Shown piece by piece: positions 17,521 through 25,743 of a stretch of 64,000 bases of DNA (its first letter is position 1; the number at the start of each line of letters is the position of its first letter). The stretch is from contig JBBRAW010000005.1 in the NCBI GenBank assembly GCA_038206385.1, positions 6,800 through 70,799 on the forward strand, read 5' to 3'. The position numbers were made by a program, and so were the translations under genes. The notes below the pieces were generated by a model. That model was not told the DNA's origin. It did no database searches and saw only the letters and a list, made by a program, of their open reading frames with translations. Source of the DNA: JANXSD01 sp038206385 (GTDB lineage: Bacteria; Bacteroidota; Bacteroidia; AKYH767-A; OLB10).

Positions 17521-18045
17521 TTAATTTCCTTCGTTAGCTTTTAATCTTTTAGTAAGATTTGTTTTGGCTCTTTGTAAAAGCGATTCAACTGCTTTGGTAC
17601 TCAGGTTCATTATTTCGGAAACCTCTGTTTGGCTTTTCTGCTCTATCTTACTCAAAATCAAAACGGTTTTTTGATTGTCTGGTAGTGCATTAATATGTTT
17701 AAATAAACTTGCTAAGCCTTCCTTTTGTTCCAACAAAATGCCAGGATGATTAAAATGATGACTTAGATTAATTTGTTCGTTGCCGTCATCGTGAAACAAA
17801 GATGTTATCAATGCAAATCTCTTTTTGCGGTTTTTTGCTTTTATAAAATCTAATGATCTATTAATTGTGATTCGATAAATCCATGTTTGGATTTCTGAAT
17901 TTTGTTGAAACTTATTTCGCGATTGATGAACCGAAACAAAAACATCTTGTGTAATTTCTTCTGCGTCTTCAGTGTTTTGCACATACTGCAATGCCAAGTT
18001 AAAAACCAACTTGCTGAACTTGCTGTATGTCTCTTCAAAAGTCAC
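17521..18045 (-). CDS. ECF-type RNA polymerase sigma factor
   Basis: 174 residues. Region 2 is visible as FNLALQYVQNTEDAEEITQDVFVSVHQ and WIYRITINRSLDFIKAKNRKKR; region 4 as ALPDNQKTVLILSKIEQKSQTEVSEIMNLSTKAVESLLQRAKTNL, the helix-turn-helix that reads the -35 box. It heads the operon sigma, anti-sigma, sensor, MbnP-like, MbnH-like and presumably drives its own transcription. No promoter could be chosen by eye in the 120 bp upstream. Confidence 0.93.
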   Translation of the reverse strand: MTFEETYSKFSKLVFNLALQYVQNTEDAEEITQDVFVSVHQSRNKFQQNSEIQTWIYRITINRSLDFIKAKNRKKRFALITSLFHDDGNEQINLSHHFNHPGILLEQKEGLASLFKHINALPDNQKTVLILSKIEQKSQTEVSEIMNLSTKAVESLLQRAKTNLTKRLKANEGN

Positions 18046-18167
18046 TTATGATTTAACTGTTAGTTGAGTTCGTAATTTGGATTTTTGCATGAAGCTAATT
18101 GTTCTTTTAAAACTTTGATTTATACATGGCTTGAGTGGCTTAAAAATATGCTTTCGCTATATGATTG

Positions 18168-19655
18168 CTATTTTGTATTTAATGCCAACATGATTTCTCT
18201 AAAACTTGCAAGACCTGATTCTAAGTTTTCGATAATATCATTTGCCAATACATCAGGATCCGGCAAATTATCGAGATCAGCAAGTGATTTATCTTTTAAC
18301 CAAGTAATATCCAAACTAGTTTTATCTCTAGAAATAATTTCATCATATTTAAACTTTCTCCAACGACCTTCAGGGTTTGTATCTGTGTTGTATGTCTCTT
18401 TTCTTTTGTTTCTATTCTCAGGTTTATAACAAGCTATGAAGTCTTTTAGTACTTCGATATTCAATGGATTCTTCTTTAAAGTGTGATGGATATTCGTTCG
18501 ATAATCATACACCCATATTTCTTTTGTACAAGGGTTTTTACTTGCTGGTTTATTGTCGAAGAAAATAACATTTGCTTCTACTCCTTGAGCATAAAATATT
18601 CCTGTTGGTAAGCGTAAAATTGTATGCAGATCGGTTGTTTCCAACAATTTTTTACGAACTGTTTCACCTGCCCCGCCTTCAAACAAAACATTATCGGGTA
18701 ATACAACGGCTGCCATTCCAGTTGTTTTTAGCATGGAACGAATGTGTTGTACAAAGTTCAATTGCTTGTTACTTGTTGTTGCCCAAAAGTCCTGACGGTT
18801 ATACGTTAAATAATCTTTCTCTTGCTCGCCTTCGTCATTAGTAAAGGTTTGAGAGCTCTTTTTCCCGAATGGTGGATTAGCTAAAACATAATCGTAAGTT
18901 GAAGGAGAAGCAGCAATTAATGCGTCTGCAGGCGAAATAAAATTATCGCTTTCGATATCGCCAATGTTATGCAAGAATAAATTTATTAATGCTAATCGTC
19001 TTGTGCCTGCAACAATTTCATTTCCGAAAAACGTTTCCAATTTCAGAAACTTATTTTGTGCTTTATCAAGTTTATTATTTTCTACAATATAATCATAAGC
19101 AGCTAAAAAGAATCCGCCTGTTCCACAACTTGGATCTGCAATAGTTTTCATGGGTTGTGGTTGAATACATTCTACCATTGCACGAATTAAAGGACGTGGT
19201 GTGAAGTATTGCCCTGCACCACTTTTAACATCTTGTGCGTTTTGTTCTAATAGTTTTTCATAAATATCTCCTTTTACATCGGCACCCATTACCAACCATT
19301 GTTCGCTATCAATCATATCTATGATTTTAGCAAGCATAGCAGGATCCTGAATTTTATTTTGGCTCTTAGTAAATATTTGCCCTAGTATTCCTTTCGCAGT
19401 GCTTAACTCACGTAACAACGTAGCATAATGCAATTCAAGTTCTGCTCCCTTTTTACTAGTTAAGCTTTCCCAATTGTATCCTTTAGGAATTGGTAGTTTA
19501 CGATTATGCGGAGGCTTTGCATATTCATCTGCCATTTTCAAAAACAGTAAATACGTTAACTGCTCTAAATAATCTCCATACCCCACGCCTACATCACGTA
19601 GTGGATTATAGAAAGACCATACTTTGGAGACTATGGAAGAGGTGTTGTTGCTCAT
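18168..19655 (-). CDS. hsdM: Type I restriction-modification DNA methyltransferase subunit HsdM
   Basis: 495 residues, apparently intact. N-terminal helical HsdM_N domain (FYNPLRDVGVGYGDYLEQLTYLLFLKMADE), then the N6-adenine methylase domain with motif I DPSCGTGGF (about 174-182) and motif IV NPPFG (260-264). It should methylate adenine in one half of a bipartite site, but only with a specificity subunit. The hsdS and hsdR genes upstream are broken, so this methylase is either orphan or works with the surviving half-HsdS. It is the last gene of the minus-strand island, 5 bases after the unknown gene 19661-20209. Confidence 0.95.
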   Translation of the reverse strand: MSNNTSSIVSKVWSFYNPLRDVGVGYGDYLEQLTYLLFLKMADEYAKPPHNRKLPIPKGYNWESLTSKKGAELELHYATLLRELSTAKGILGQIFTKSQNKIQDPAMLAKIIDMIDSEQWLVMGADVKGDIYEKLLEQNAQDVKSGAGQYFTPRPLIRAMVECIQPQPMKTIADPSCGTGGFFLAAYDYIVENNKLDKAQNKFLKLETFFGNEIVAGTRRLALINLFLHNIGDIESDNFISPADALIAASPSTYDYVLANPPFGKKSSQTFTNDEGEQEKDYLTYNRQDFWATTSNKQLNFVQHIRSMLKTTGMAAVVLPDNVLFEGGAGETVRKKLLETTDLHTILRLPTGIFYAQGVEANVIFFDNKPASKNPCTKEIWVYDYRTNIHHTLKKNPLNIEVLKDFIACYKPENRNKRKETYNTDTNPEGRWRKFKYDEIISRDKTSLDITWLKDKSLADLDNLPDPDVLANDIIENLESGLASFREIMLALNTK

Positions 19656-19660
19656 GATTT

Positions 19661-20209
19661 TTATATTGATATGGGTAAAGAATGAATATAGTCTAAATGA
19701 TTTGAAGTTCTGTGTAATACATTTAGATATTCATTGAGCTTAGGAGCAAATTGAATGTAAAAATCTTCATGCAGCTTGTTTTTAAAAATTGTAATGGCTT
19801 TTTTAATAAACAGATAAACCTGTTGATTATATCTGGTGAAACAAGTTGTAAAATGATTGGTGGACATCGAAAATGGTATTTCCAACACCAACATTATCAA
19901 TTCCATTTCCAACAATTTATCTTTGCATACCTTGGCAAACTCATTGATTTTTTTGTTGCAAGTAGCCAACATGTTTGCTAATTGCAATTCTTCAGAAAAG
20001 CCTTTGTAATTTTTACTGAATAATATTTCTAATTCTTTTTTAGTCTGTTCAAAAAGTTCATTTTCTCCATTAACTTTATCAATATAGTTAATAATCAAAT
20101 AATCGTGAAACTGCCTATTGTTTGATGCAGCTTTTATAACCAATTTTTCCAAATCGGTTTTTGAAAGCCGTGAAATCTCCTCTTTCACAAATGAATCAAT
20201 TTTTGCCAT
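19661..20209 (-). CDS. Unknown helical protein next to hsdM
   Basis: 182 residues, lysine- and leucine-rich, predicted mostly helical (for example ENELFEQTKKELEILFSKNY); no membrane segment, signal peptide or recognised motif. It ends 5 bases before the hsdM start, so the two are probably co-transcribed. A rhuM remnant runs directly into its start from upstream. It may be an accessory gene carried in RM loci; I assign no function. Confidence 0.6.
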   Translation of the reverse strand: MAKIDSFVKEEISRLSKTDLEKLVIKAASNNRQFHDYLIINYIDKVNGENELFEQTKKELEILFSKNYKGFSEELQLANMLATCNKKINEFAKVCKDKLLEMELIMLVLEIPFSMSTNHFTTCFTRYNQQVYLFIKKAITIFKNKLHEDFYIQFAPKLNEYLNVLHRTSNHLDYIHSLPISI

Positions 20210-20219
20210 GCTTAATTTC

Positions 20220-20393
20220 GTTTTTCACTTTTATTTCCTGCGTTTTACCTTTCATTGCTCCATGTGGTGTGGTATATTAAAAAATGAAACTAACCACCTC
20301 TTCCTGCACTTCGCCTGTTTCAAAAATGTTTTTGAGATGCTTGGTTATGGCAGGTTGTTACACCCCAAATAATTCAGCTATTTTTTGCTTTTT
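20220..20393 (-). pseudogene. RhuM-family gene remnant
   Basis: On the minus strand the frame reads QKIAELFGV, stop, QPAITKHLKNIFETGE ... then a second stop and TPHGAMKGKTQ, which matches the N-terminal helix-turn-helix of RhuM-type proteins. In-frame TAA codons sit at 20358-20360 and 20277-20279. Only about 55 codons of a roughly 330-codon gene remain. The fragment starts 6 bases from palindromic repeat copy A and fuses into the next gene. Confidence 0.6.
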
Positions 20394-20398
20394 TCATT

Positions 20399-20537
20399 TG
20401 TCTGAATTAGGATTTATTGATTTTAGGATTTTTGTTTGCATTATAATTGGCAATATTAAATAATTGTAGGATTTTATTTTGGTTTTTAATATTGATAATC
20501 TTATCATCCTAACATCTTAAAAATCCTAATTCAGACA
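20399..20537. repeat. Palindromic-ended repeat, copy A (139 bp)
   Basis: Perfect 17-bp terminal inverted repeat: TGTCTGAATTAGGATTT at the left end and its complement ending at 20537. The interior (TTTTGTTTGCATTATAATTGG ... GATAATCTTATCATCC) matches copy B at 20982-21129 almost base for base. Flanked on the right by an hsdS tail fragment and on the left by the rhuM remnant. Confidence 0.85.
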
Positions 20538-20628
20538 ATTTCCCCTCAAACGTCTTCTTCAAAATATTCTGCATTAATGTTTCTGCTTGTTGCAAACTTT
20601 GGCTAATTGTTTCTTCTATTTTAAACAT
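20538..20628 (-). pseudogene. Duplicated hsdS 3'-end fragment
   Basis: Read on the minus strand from the ATG at 20626-20628: MFKIEETISQSLQQAETLMQ, then NILKKTFEGKLSELGF running into repeat copy A. This is the distal conserved region of HsdS. It is about four-fifths identical to the true hsdS tail at 21130-21222, so the pair is a direct duplication of roughly 230 bp including the palindromic repeat, with gene 20621-20944 between the two copies. Confidence 0.7.
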
Positions 20629-20944
20629 ATAAACTTTTGTTTGATAAATCAATTACTAAGTCACTAATTTCATAATTAAACCATTCTTTAAATAGTTTGA
20701 ATGTTATTTTTTGAGGCCAATCATTTTCATCTATCCACATTCCTTCTAACTCAATTTCAAAAATATCTTTATAATATTTCTTCGCTATTTTTTCGGGATT
20801 GTCAAATAACTCATTGGTAAGATAGGTCTTTGATTCACCCAACATATTTTCTTCCAAAGTCATGTCTGGTGTTAAATTATTATTCCAATCAATGAAAGGT
20901 TTTTTATATGAAATTGTAATTGCACTTCTACTTAATATATTCAT
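20621..20944 (-). CDS. Small conserved protein of unknown function between hsdS tails
   Basis: 107 residues from the ATG at 20942-20944 (MNILSRSAITISYKKPFIDW); an upstream in-frame ATG at 20974 adds ten basic residues. Features such as YKKPFIDWNN, YYKDIFEIELEGMWIDENDWP and KLFKEWFNYEISDLV look like an uncharacterised Bacteroidota family, which I recognise only by its general pattern. It is bracketed by two copies of the hsdS tail plus palindromic repeat, as if carried in as cargo. No function assigned. Confidence 0.6.
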   Translation of the reverse strand: MNILSRSAITISYKKPFIDWNNNLTPDMTLEENMLGESKTYLTNELFDNPEKIAKKYYKDIFEIELEGMWIDENDWPQKITFKLFKEWFNYEISDLVIDLSNKSLYV

Positions 20945-20981
20945 ACGATTAGATTTTATTTTACTTCTCTTCAAATACCAA

Positions 20982-21129
20982 TGTCTGAATTAGGATTTTT
21001 AGGATTAATTGATTTTAGGATTTTTGTTTGCATTATGATTGGCAATATTAAATGATTGCCTGATTTTATTTTGGTTTTTAATATTGATAATCTTATCATC
21101 CTAACATCTTAAAAATCCTAATTCAGACA
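20982..21129. repeat. Palindromic-ended repeat, copy B (148 bp)
   Basis: Perfect 20-bp terminal inverted repeat: TGTCTGAATTAGGATTTTTA at 20982-21001 and its complement at 21110-21129. It begins inside the last codons of hsdS, after the conserved FEGKL-type tail, and replaces the end of that gene. The interior matches copy A. Confidence 0.88.
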
Positions 21130-22401
21130 AGTTTCCCCTCAGAAGCCATTTCAAAATACTCTGCCTTAATGTTTCTGCTTGTTGTAAACTGTTTGTAATT
21201 GTATCTTCTATTTTATCGCATACGGTGAGTTTACTTTCTAATTCGGAGACGATGAGTTGTTGTTCTTTGAGAGGAGGAATAAATAACGGATAGTTTTTAA
21301 AGAATTTGATTCAATGCTTTCCACTGTAGTTCCGTCTTTACTACATTTCTGCCTGATTTAATTATTATATGCTTTTATGAACCAATAAATAAATTCAGAA
21401 GTCGCTAATTCATTAGGACTCAATGTTTGTAAATCTTGATTAACTGTTAGAGTTTTTCCTGCAATAGCTACTGGGAAAGTGTGCCTTAGAATTCCACTTC
21501 TCATTACAAATAAAATTGCACCTTTTGGAATTCTATTCGCAGAAGATTTTAATATTGCTTAATCTGTTATCTTATTTATGGAATCATTGATGACTCCAAT
21601 TTTCATATCCTTAGAAGTGACCCATAGATTTGTACCATTCTCCCAATATTTATTTACTTGTTTACTAGGTGTACCACCACCTTTCCAAGAACCTAAATCA
21701 GATAATTTATATAACTTCCAACCCTTCGGCAATTCCCCTTTGTCTGAACTAGGATTTTTAGGATTAGAAGATTGTAAGATTTTTTTCTTCTCTCTTCTTT
21801 GATTTTTTAAAATCGTATCATCCTTAAATCCTAGGGATCCTAATTCAGACGATGTAAGTTTCCCTTCAAAAGCCCATTTCAACAAACTTTGGCGGTAAAC
21901 TTTTAATTGTGCTTGCGCGGTTTTTAGTTGGGATATACCGTTATCTAATTCGCTGAAGAGTTCTTCAATTTTTGCTACAATAGCTTGTTGTTCGTTGAGG
22001 GGTGGGAGCGGAAGTTCAATTTTTTGCAAATCGGTTTTCGCTAAACTTGGAATAGTGGTACTTTTGTCAAGTTTTTGAAAATTAAAACTCTGGCAAAAGA
22101 AAAATAAAAATTTGCTTTCTAATAATTCGTTGAAGGGTGAAAAACCAAATGCGGTATCAACATTCCAAAATTTTGTTTTCACATAAATTGGTCTATTTAT
22201 AGTTCCTTTTCTTCCAATAATTGTTGCTCCTTCGTTACATAAATACTCATCTGCATAACCCATTATTCCTGCACTTCCATATATTGGATATTTTCCATTT
22301 GGATTAACAACCGCTTTCTGGTTTTTTCCATTTCTAATGTCACATACTTCTCCCAACTTCTTTCTCTGCCAACCCTTCGGCAATTTTATTTCTTCACTCA
22401 T
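21101..22401 (-). pseudogene. hsdS: Type I RM specificity subunit HsdS, broken in its second half
   Basis: The first 280 codons (21559-22401) are open: target-recognition domain 1 (KLPKGWQRKKLGEVCDIRNG ... IELPLPPLNEQQAIV), the coiled central conserved region (ELFSELDNGISQLKTAQAQL), and the start of domain 2 (ELPKGWKLYKLSDLG). Translation then meets an in-frame TAA at 21559-21561; the frame continues as AILKSSANRIPKGAILFVMR to a second TAA at 21358-21360, and a frameshift near 21300 is needed to reach PLFIPPLKEQQLIVSELES and the gene end. Palindromic repeat copy C lies in frame inside the coding part and copy B at the end. The truncated product could still dimerise as a half-subunit (inference). 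Confidence 0.85.
21741..21850. repeat. Palindromic-ended repeat, copy C (110 bp), in frame inside hsdS
   Basis: Ends TGTCTGAACTAGGATTTTTA on the left and GGATCCTAATTCAGAC on the right form an imperfect inverted repeat of about 24 bp (about 20 matches). The interior differs from copies A and B. Read with hsdS it encodes SELGSLGFKDD ... SSNPKNPSSDKG, an in-frame peptide placed between the central conserved region (WAFEGKLTS) and the second recognition domain (ELPKGW). Confidence 0.8.
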
Positions 22402-22410
22402 ATTTCGTTT

Positions 22411-22553
22411 CAGTCAAATAGCCATCAAATACATTATTGCTTGTTGGTCAATGCTTTTTAAAAATTTTCTTTTCCTTTTTTAGTTTCTAGTCAAATAGGC
22501 CAAAACTTTCAATTGTTGATAACTTGTCTGTTCAGTCAAATAACCATCAAATA
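22411..22553. repeat. Short direct repeats CAGTCAAATA / CCATCAAATA
   Basis: CAGTCAAATAGCCATCAAATA at 22411-22431 recurs with one change at 22533-22553, and a partial copy (AGTCAAATAGGCC) lies near 22489-22500. The 220-bp gap between hsdS and the ATPase gene holds nothing else I can name. Confidence 0.55.
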
Positions 22554-22623
22554 AAGAAATTATTGAAAACCAGTTATTTAACTACATTTTAGGTGTTGTG
22601 TAATTGTTCACAGTCAATTAAGA

Positions 22624-24075
22624 TTAAGCCCAACTTGGAATGTATTTTACAAATTTTCGTGATGTGTTTTCAGGGTCAACTTCCTTTATTAAACCTGCTT
22701 CAAAAGTATCTTTAATAATTCTTGAAACCATTGCAGTATTTTCATCAGCAATTTTAAATCGCTGCCTTAAACTTTGGTTGGTCATAATTTCATTGGTTAC
22801 AAATTTCAAACAAGTATGTTGATAGCAAGCTCTTATTCTGTCATTCTTATCCATATCTGCAAATTTTTGATACGCATATAAAATTACTTTAGTATGTTTC
22901 TCTTGGATATGCACATCGTAAGCAGGTAGCTGAAACAATTCAATATTGAAAACTACTTTATCAATACCGCTTCCTCGTTCTTCACAAATACGAAACCTTC
23001 GCATAATAGATGCTAAATCTTCATTACGACTTTGGTATTCATCAATAAAACAATTGGGAGTAATTAAGGGTAACCCGGGGTTTGAAATTTCAATACGGTC
23101 AGAAAAAATTTCAACCATTGGTCCAGTTCCTATCTCTTCAAAATCCTAATGGATAATAGAATTGCCAACTAATTCACGAATTGCTATTTCGGGATACATG
23201 GTTACGGCATCTCTTAATGCTTGTCCAATAATTTCATTGCTTGGCAATACATCATTGATATATTTTAACAAGCGTTCAAAACCTACCGCATAACCAAATT
23301 TACCTTCTTGGTCTTTTAATGTTTTAATTTTTCCTTTCCCATCATATTGAATTACTCTTACTGCTTTTCGTTTTACAGAATCAAATGCCTGTATGTCTTT
23401 TGCAAAAAGTAAAGCACCCAAATTGGTAATGCTGTAGCCGTTTAAAGTTTGCTTAATAAATTTTTCGCTTTCAAATTTTTCAATTACGGCATCACGAGTT
23501 GTTGGGTAAGGAACTTTCAATAAATCAAAGTAGCATTGTGTATCTAACATTCTTACAACATCAGCCGCCGTCGCAACTTGCAATGATATTACCTTTTCAA
23601 AAACATGCTTGGGAAATTTTGTCCAAATCTTTTTTTCTTTCTCTGGAAAATCTTTTAGTGTTCGAGTAATACTGCCTACCCTCACATAATCATGATTAGA
23701 AAAACAAGTTGGTTGGCCATGTGCTGCTTGTATTTGAAAAACTGTTAATGCCTTCTCATGATAAACCGTTTCCTGTATTGAAATTTCAATTCGTGGTGAA
23801 AGACGTTGTAAAAGCCAGTGCTCTAATTCTTCATTGCCAACTTTGTGCAAAGATGCTTTAAAGGTAGTGCCTTCGGGTAAAAGTGTAATATCACTAATTC
23901 CAAAAACTAAATAGCCAAACGGTTCATTTTGCAAACAAACACCATTGCTTAATGCAGAAATATATTTTCCGATTTCTTCTTCGGTTTTAAGATTGAGTTT
24001 AAACTCCGCCCACTCGCATTCTTTGGGAAGCCTAAGTAACCGTTTAATTGTTTTATTTAATTCGTATTCGGTCAT
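22624..24075 (-). pseudogene. AlbA/Schlafen-type ATP-binding protein gene with one in-frame stop
   Basis: One frame of 484 codons. The N-terminal AlbA_2 (Schlafen-like) domain is at about residues 15-130 (ECEWAEFKLNLKTEEEIGKYISALSN ... GYLVFGI), a middle winged-helix region follows, and the C-terminal ATP-binding domain carries IAIRELVGNSIIH, DFEEIGTGPMVEIFSDRIEISNPG and RICEERGSGIDKV. The frame is broken only by TAG at 23146-23148, exactly where the family has a conserved Gln (IIHQDF), so CAG to TAG is the likely change. Such proteins often sit in RM loci; their role is unclear. Two shorter proteins (309 and 164 residues) might still be made. Confidence 0.8.
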
Positions 24076-24076
24076 T

Positions 24077-24103
24077 TTATGCTTCTAATGCGTCATTTAA
24101 TTC
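24077..24103 (-). other. Second copy of the hsdR terminal codons
   Basis: The 27 bases encode ELNDALEA plus stop on the minus strand and match the true hsdR end at 25744-25770 (ELNDALAA plus stop) at 26 of 27 positions. The matching section is short and its upstream frame closes after about 15 codons. The two copies bracket the HigB/HigA-ImmA gene pair. Confidence 0.5.
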
Positions 24104-24168
24104 GTTAACAATTCTTTTCATCACTTCTTATTTTTAAGAAAAACTTCAAAATTTTCTCTAAAATAAAT

Positions 24169-25284
24169 TTAATTCACCATATACTTCTTCTCAATCAACT
24201 CCAACACATTTTCATTATACATAGCTTGGTTGTTATAAGAAATTCTTTTTGCATGCGCTAACTTACCAATAATTATTGCCGGATGTATTTTATATTCTGC
24301 AGCACATTCTTCTACTTTACTTGCCGATAAATATCCTAAGTTAGCATTCAGATATTCCAATATTTCGCAATGCATTAATTTTTGTGAAGCCAGCTCATTA
24401 GCTTCTTTTTCCATTGTATTTAACGCTCCATCTTTTAAGTTATCTAAAACAAAGCTCACTTCATCATCAAGATGTTTTAATACATGGGCTATTTCATGAG
24501 CAACAGTAAACCAAAAATTATCGATTCGTTTATATCTGCCTGTATAAACAATAACTGGATTTCCTTTGTACAAAAAAGCAGCTCCATCTAAATATGTTTT
24601 CTGCAAATGTGGCAATACAAAAAATACAACACCAACTTTGGAAAGTTCCCTTATAAAAATATTAATTCCGTCTTTTGTGTTGGTGTAAGTATGAATGTTA
24701 TTATAAAGTTTTTCAAGTTTCTCTTTGTCGAAATTTGTCGTTTTAACTTTCGCTGCTTCGTTCCTAGCTTTCTGGTACCATGTTATCGCATAGGAGGCAT
24801 TAAATTGGTTAAAAGCTTCCGATTTGCGTGTAAGGCAAGGCAAATAATCCTTATCAAGTATTGTGAAATCAAGTTTGTCCCAACTCCAAAATTTAAGCAC
24901 TTGTTGTTCGAGTTCTTTTGCGGTGCCAAAGGGTTTTAACCAATTCTTTTTAAGCATGTCTTTTATTGGCATGCGTTCGTAAATAAGACTTTTTAAATCC
25001 GCGTCAATTTCATTTTGAGTTTTATCTTGCGCTAACCAAAGCCGATATCCAGTATCAATATTTATCCAGTATTCAGCAGAAGTATTAAATACCTCTCCAA
25101 GTACTCTTGCCATTTCTAAAGTGAGCGCTTGTTTATCCTGAAGAATTTTATTGAGGTGCTTAACTGTTATACCAATTACTTCGGCTAAATCATCTTGCGT
25201 CCAATCACGCAAGTCCATTTGCTCACGAATAAAATATCCGGGACCAAATTTCTTTGAAGCTTTTAATGCAGTTGTTTGTATCAT
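24169..25284 (-). CDS. HigA-like antitoxin fused to an ImmA/IrrE metallopeptidase domain
   Basis: 371 residues. An N-terminal XRE/HigA helix-turn-helix at about 17-75 (GYFIREQMDLRDWTQDDLAEVIGITVKHLNKILQ ... EYWINID), then an ImmA/IrrE zinc peptidase domain with HEIAH at 263-267 and downstream acidic residues (EKEANELASQKLM). It binds operator DNA with the HTH; the peptidase may process itself or a partner (known for ImmA, inferred here). It starts 21 bases after the stop of the small toxin-like gene 25306-25617. The open frame is undamaged, in contrast to hsdR on one side and the ATPase gene on the other. Confidence 0.88.
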   Translation of the reverse strand: MIQTTALKASKKFGPGYFIREQMDLRDWTQDDLAEVIGITVKHLNKILQDKQALTLEMARVLGEVFNTSAEYWINIDTGYRLWLAQDKTQNEIDADLKSLIYERMPIKDMLKKNWLKPFGTAKELEQQVLKFWSWDKLDFTILDKDYLPCLTRKSEAFNQFNASYAITWYQKARNEAAKVKTTNFDKEKLEKLYNNIHTYTNTKDGINIFIRELSKVGVVFFVLPHLQKTYLDGAAFLYKGNPVIVYTGRYKRIDNFWFTVAHEIAHVLKHLDDEVSFVLDNLKDGALNTMEKEANELASQKLMHCEILEYLNANLGYLSASKVEECAAEYKIHPAIIIGKLAHAKRISYNNQAMYNENVLELIEKKYMVN

Positions 25285-25305
25285 GATGAACAGTTTTACT
25301 TTGTA

Positions 25306-25617
25306 TTAATCGGAATAGTGATTTGATATTTCTTGAAGATAGAACTTTCCTATTGTTTGATTTTCGTTAATCCACTCAACTTCCATTTCAAGTCTGTATT
25401 TATCATTTAGTCGAACAGAATATCTGTTGTTGCTTCCTTGCAACTTTTTAAATCGCAAGCCTCTGTCCGCTAAAAGATCGTTAATATTTGTTGCAGCTTC
25501 TATTTTTTGTATTGTAGCCAAAAAATTTTCAATTATATATTTCGGCAGCGAAAGTTTCTTCGACTTCCCTGTTAAATATAGTTTTTCAAGCTCTTTGTTA
25601 TCAATATAAACGACCAC
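25306..25617 (-). CDS. HigB-like (RelE superfamily) toxin
   Basis: 103 residues. The arrangement of basic and aromatic residues, including LADRGLRFKKLQGSNNRYSVRLNDKYRLEMEV, matches the HigB/RelE plasmid-maintenance killer fold, which cleaves mRNA in the ribosome. The order toxin first, HigA second is that of higBA. Upstream lie two ACC-N5-GGTTAAT sites likely bound by the antitoxin. Catalytic residues cannot be fixed by eye. Confidence 0.82.
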   Translation of the reverse strand: MVVYIDNKELEKLYLTGKSKKLSLPKYIIENFLATIQKIEAATNINDLLADRGLRFKKLQGSNNRYSVRLNDKYRLEMEVEWINENQTIGKFYLQEISNHYSD

Positions 25618-25643
25618 TTTATCAAAATGTTTTACGAAAATAC

Positions 25644-25690
25644 ACCTATTAGGTTAATATAACAACTATGATTTACCAAAGAGGTTAATT
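25644..25690. promoter_or_regulatory. Paired operator ACC-N5-GGTTAAT upstream of the toxin-antitoxin genes
   Basis: ACCTATTAGGTTAATAT at 25644 and ACCAAAGAGGTTAATTAT at 25675 share the pattern ACC-N5-GGTTAAT, 31 bp apart (three helical turns). ACCTATTAGGT is a perfect 11-bp palindrome. The pair lies 27-70 bp upstream of the toxin start, where an autoregulating HigA would bind. Confidence 0.5.
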
Positions 25691-25743
25691 ATCAACTCGT
25701 TTTTGTTGTACACTATGTAATTAATTCACAAAATATCAATTAC

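Noticed and set aside
22411..22553. A short CRISPR array
   Set aside because: Repeats are only about 20 bp, unevenly spaced and too few; no cas genes are present.
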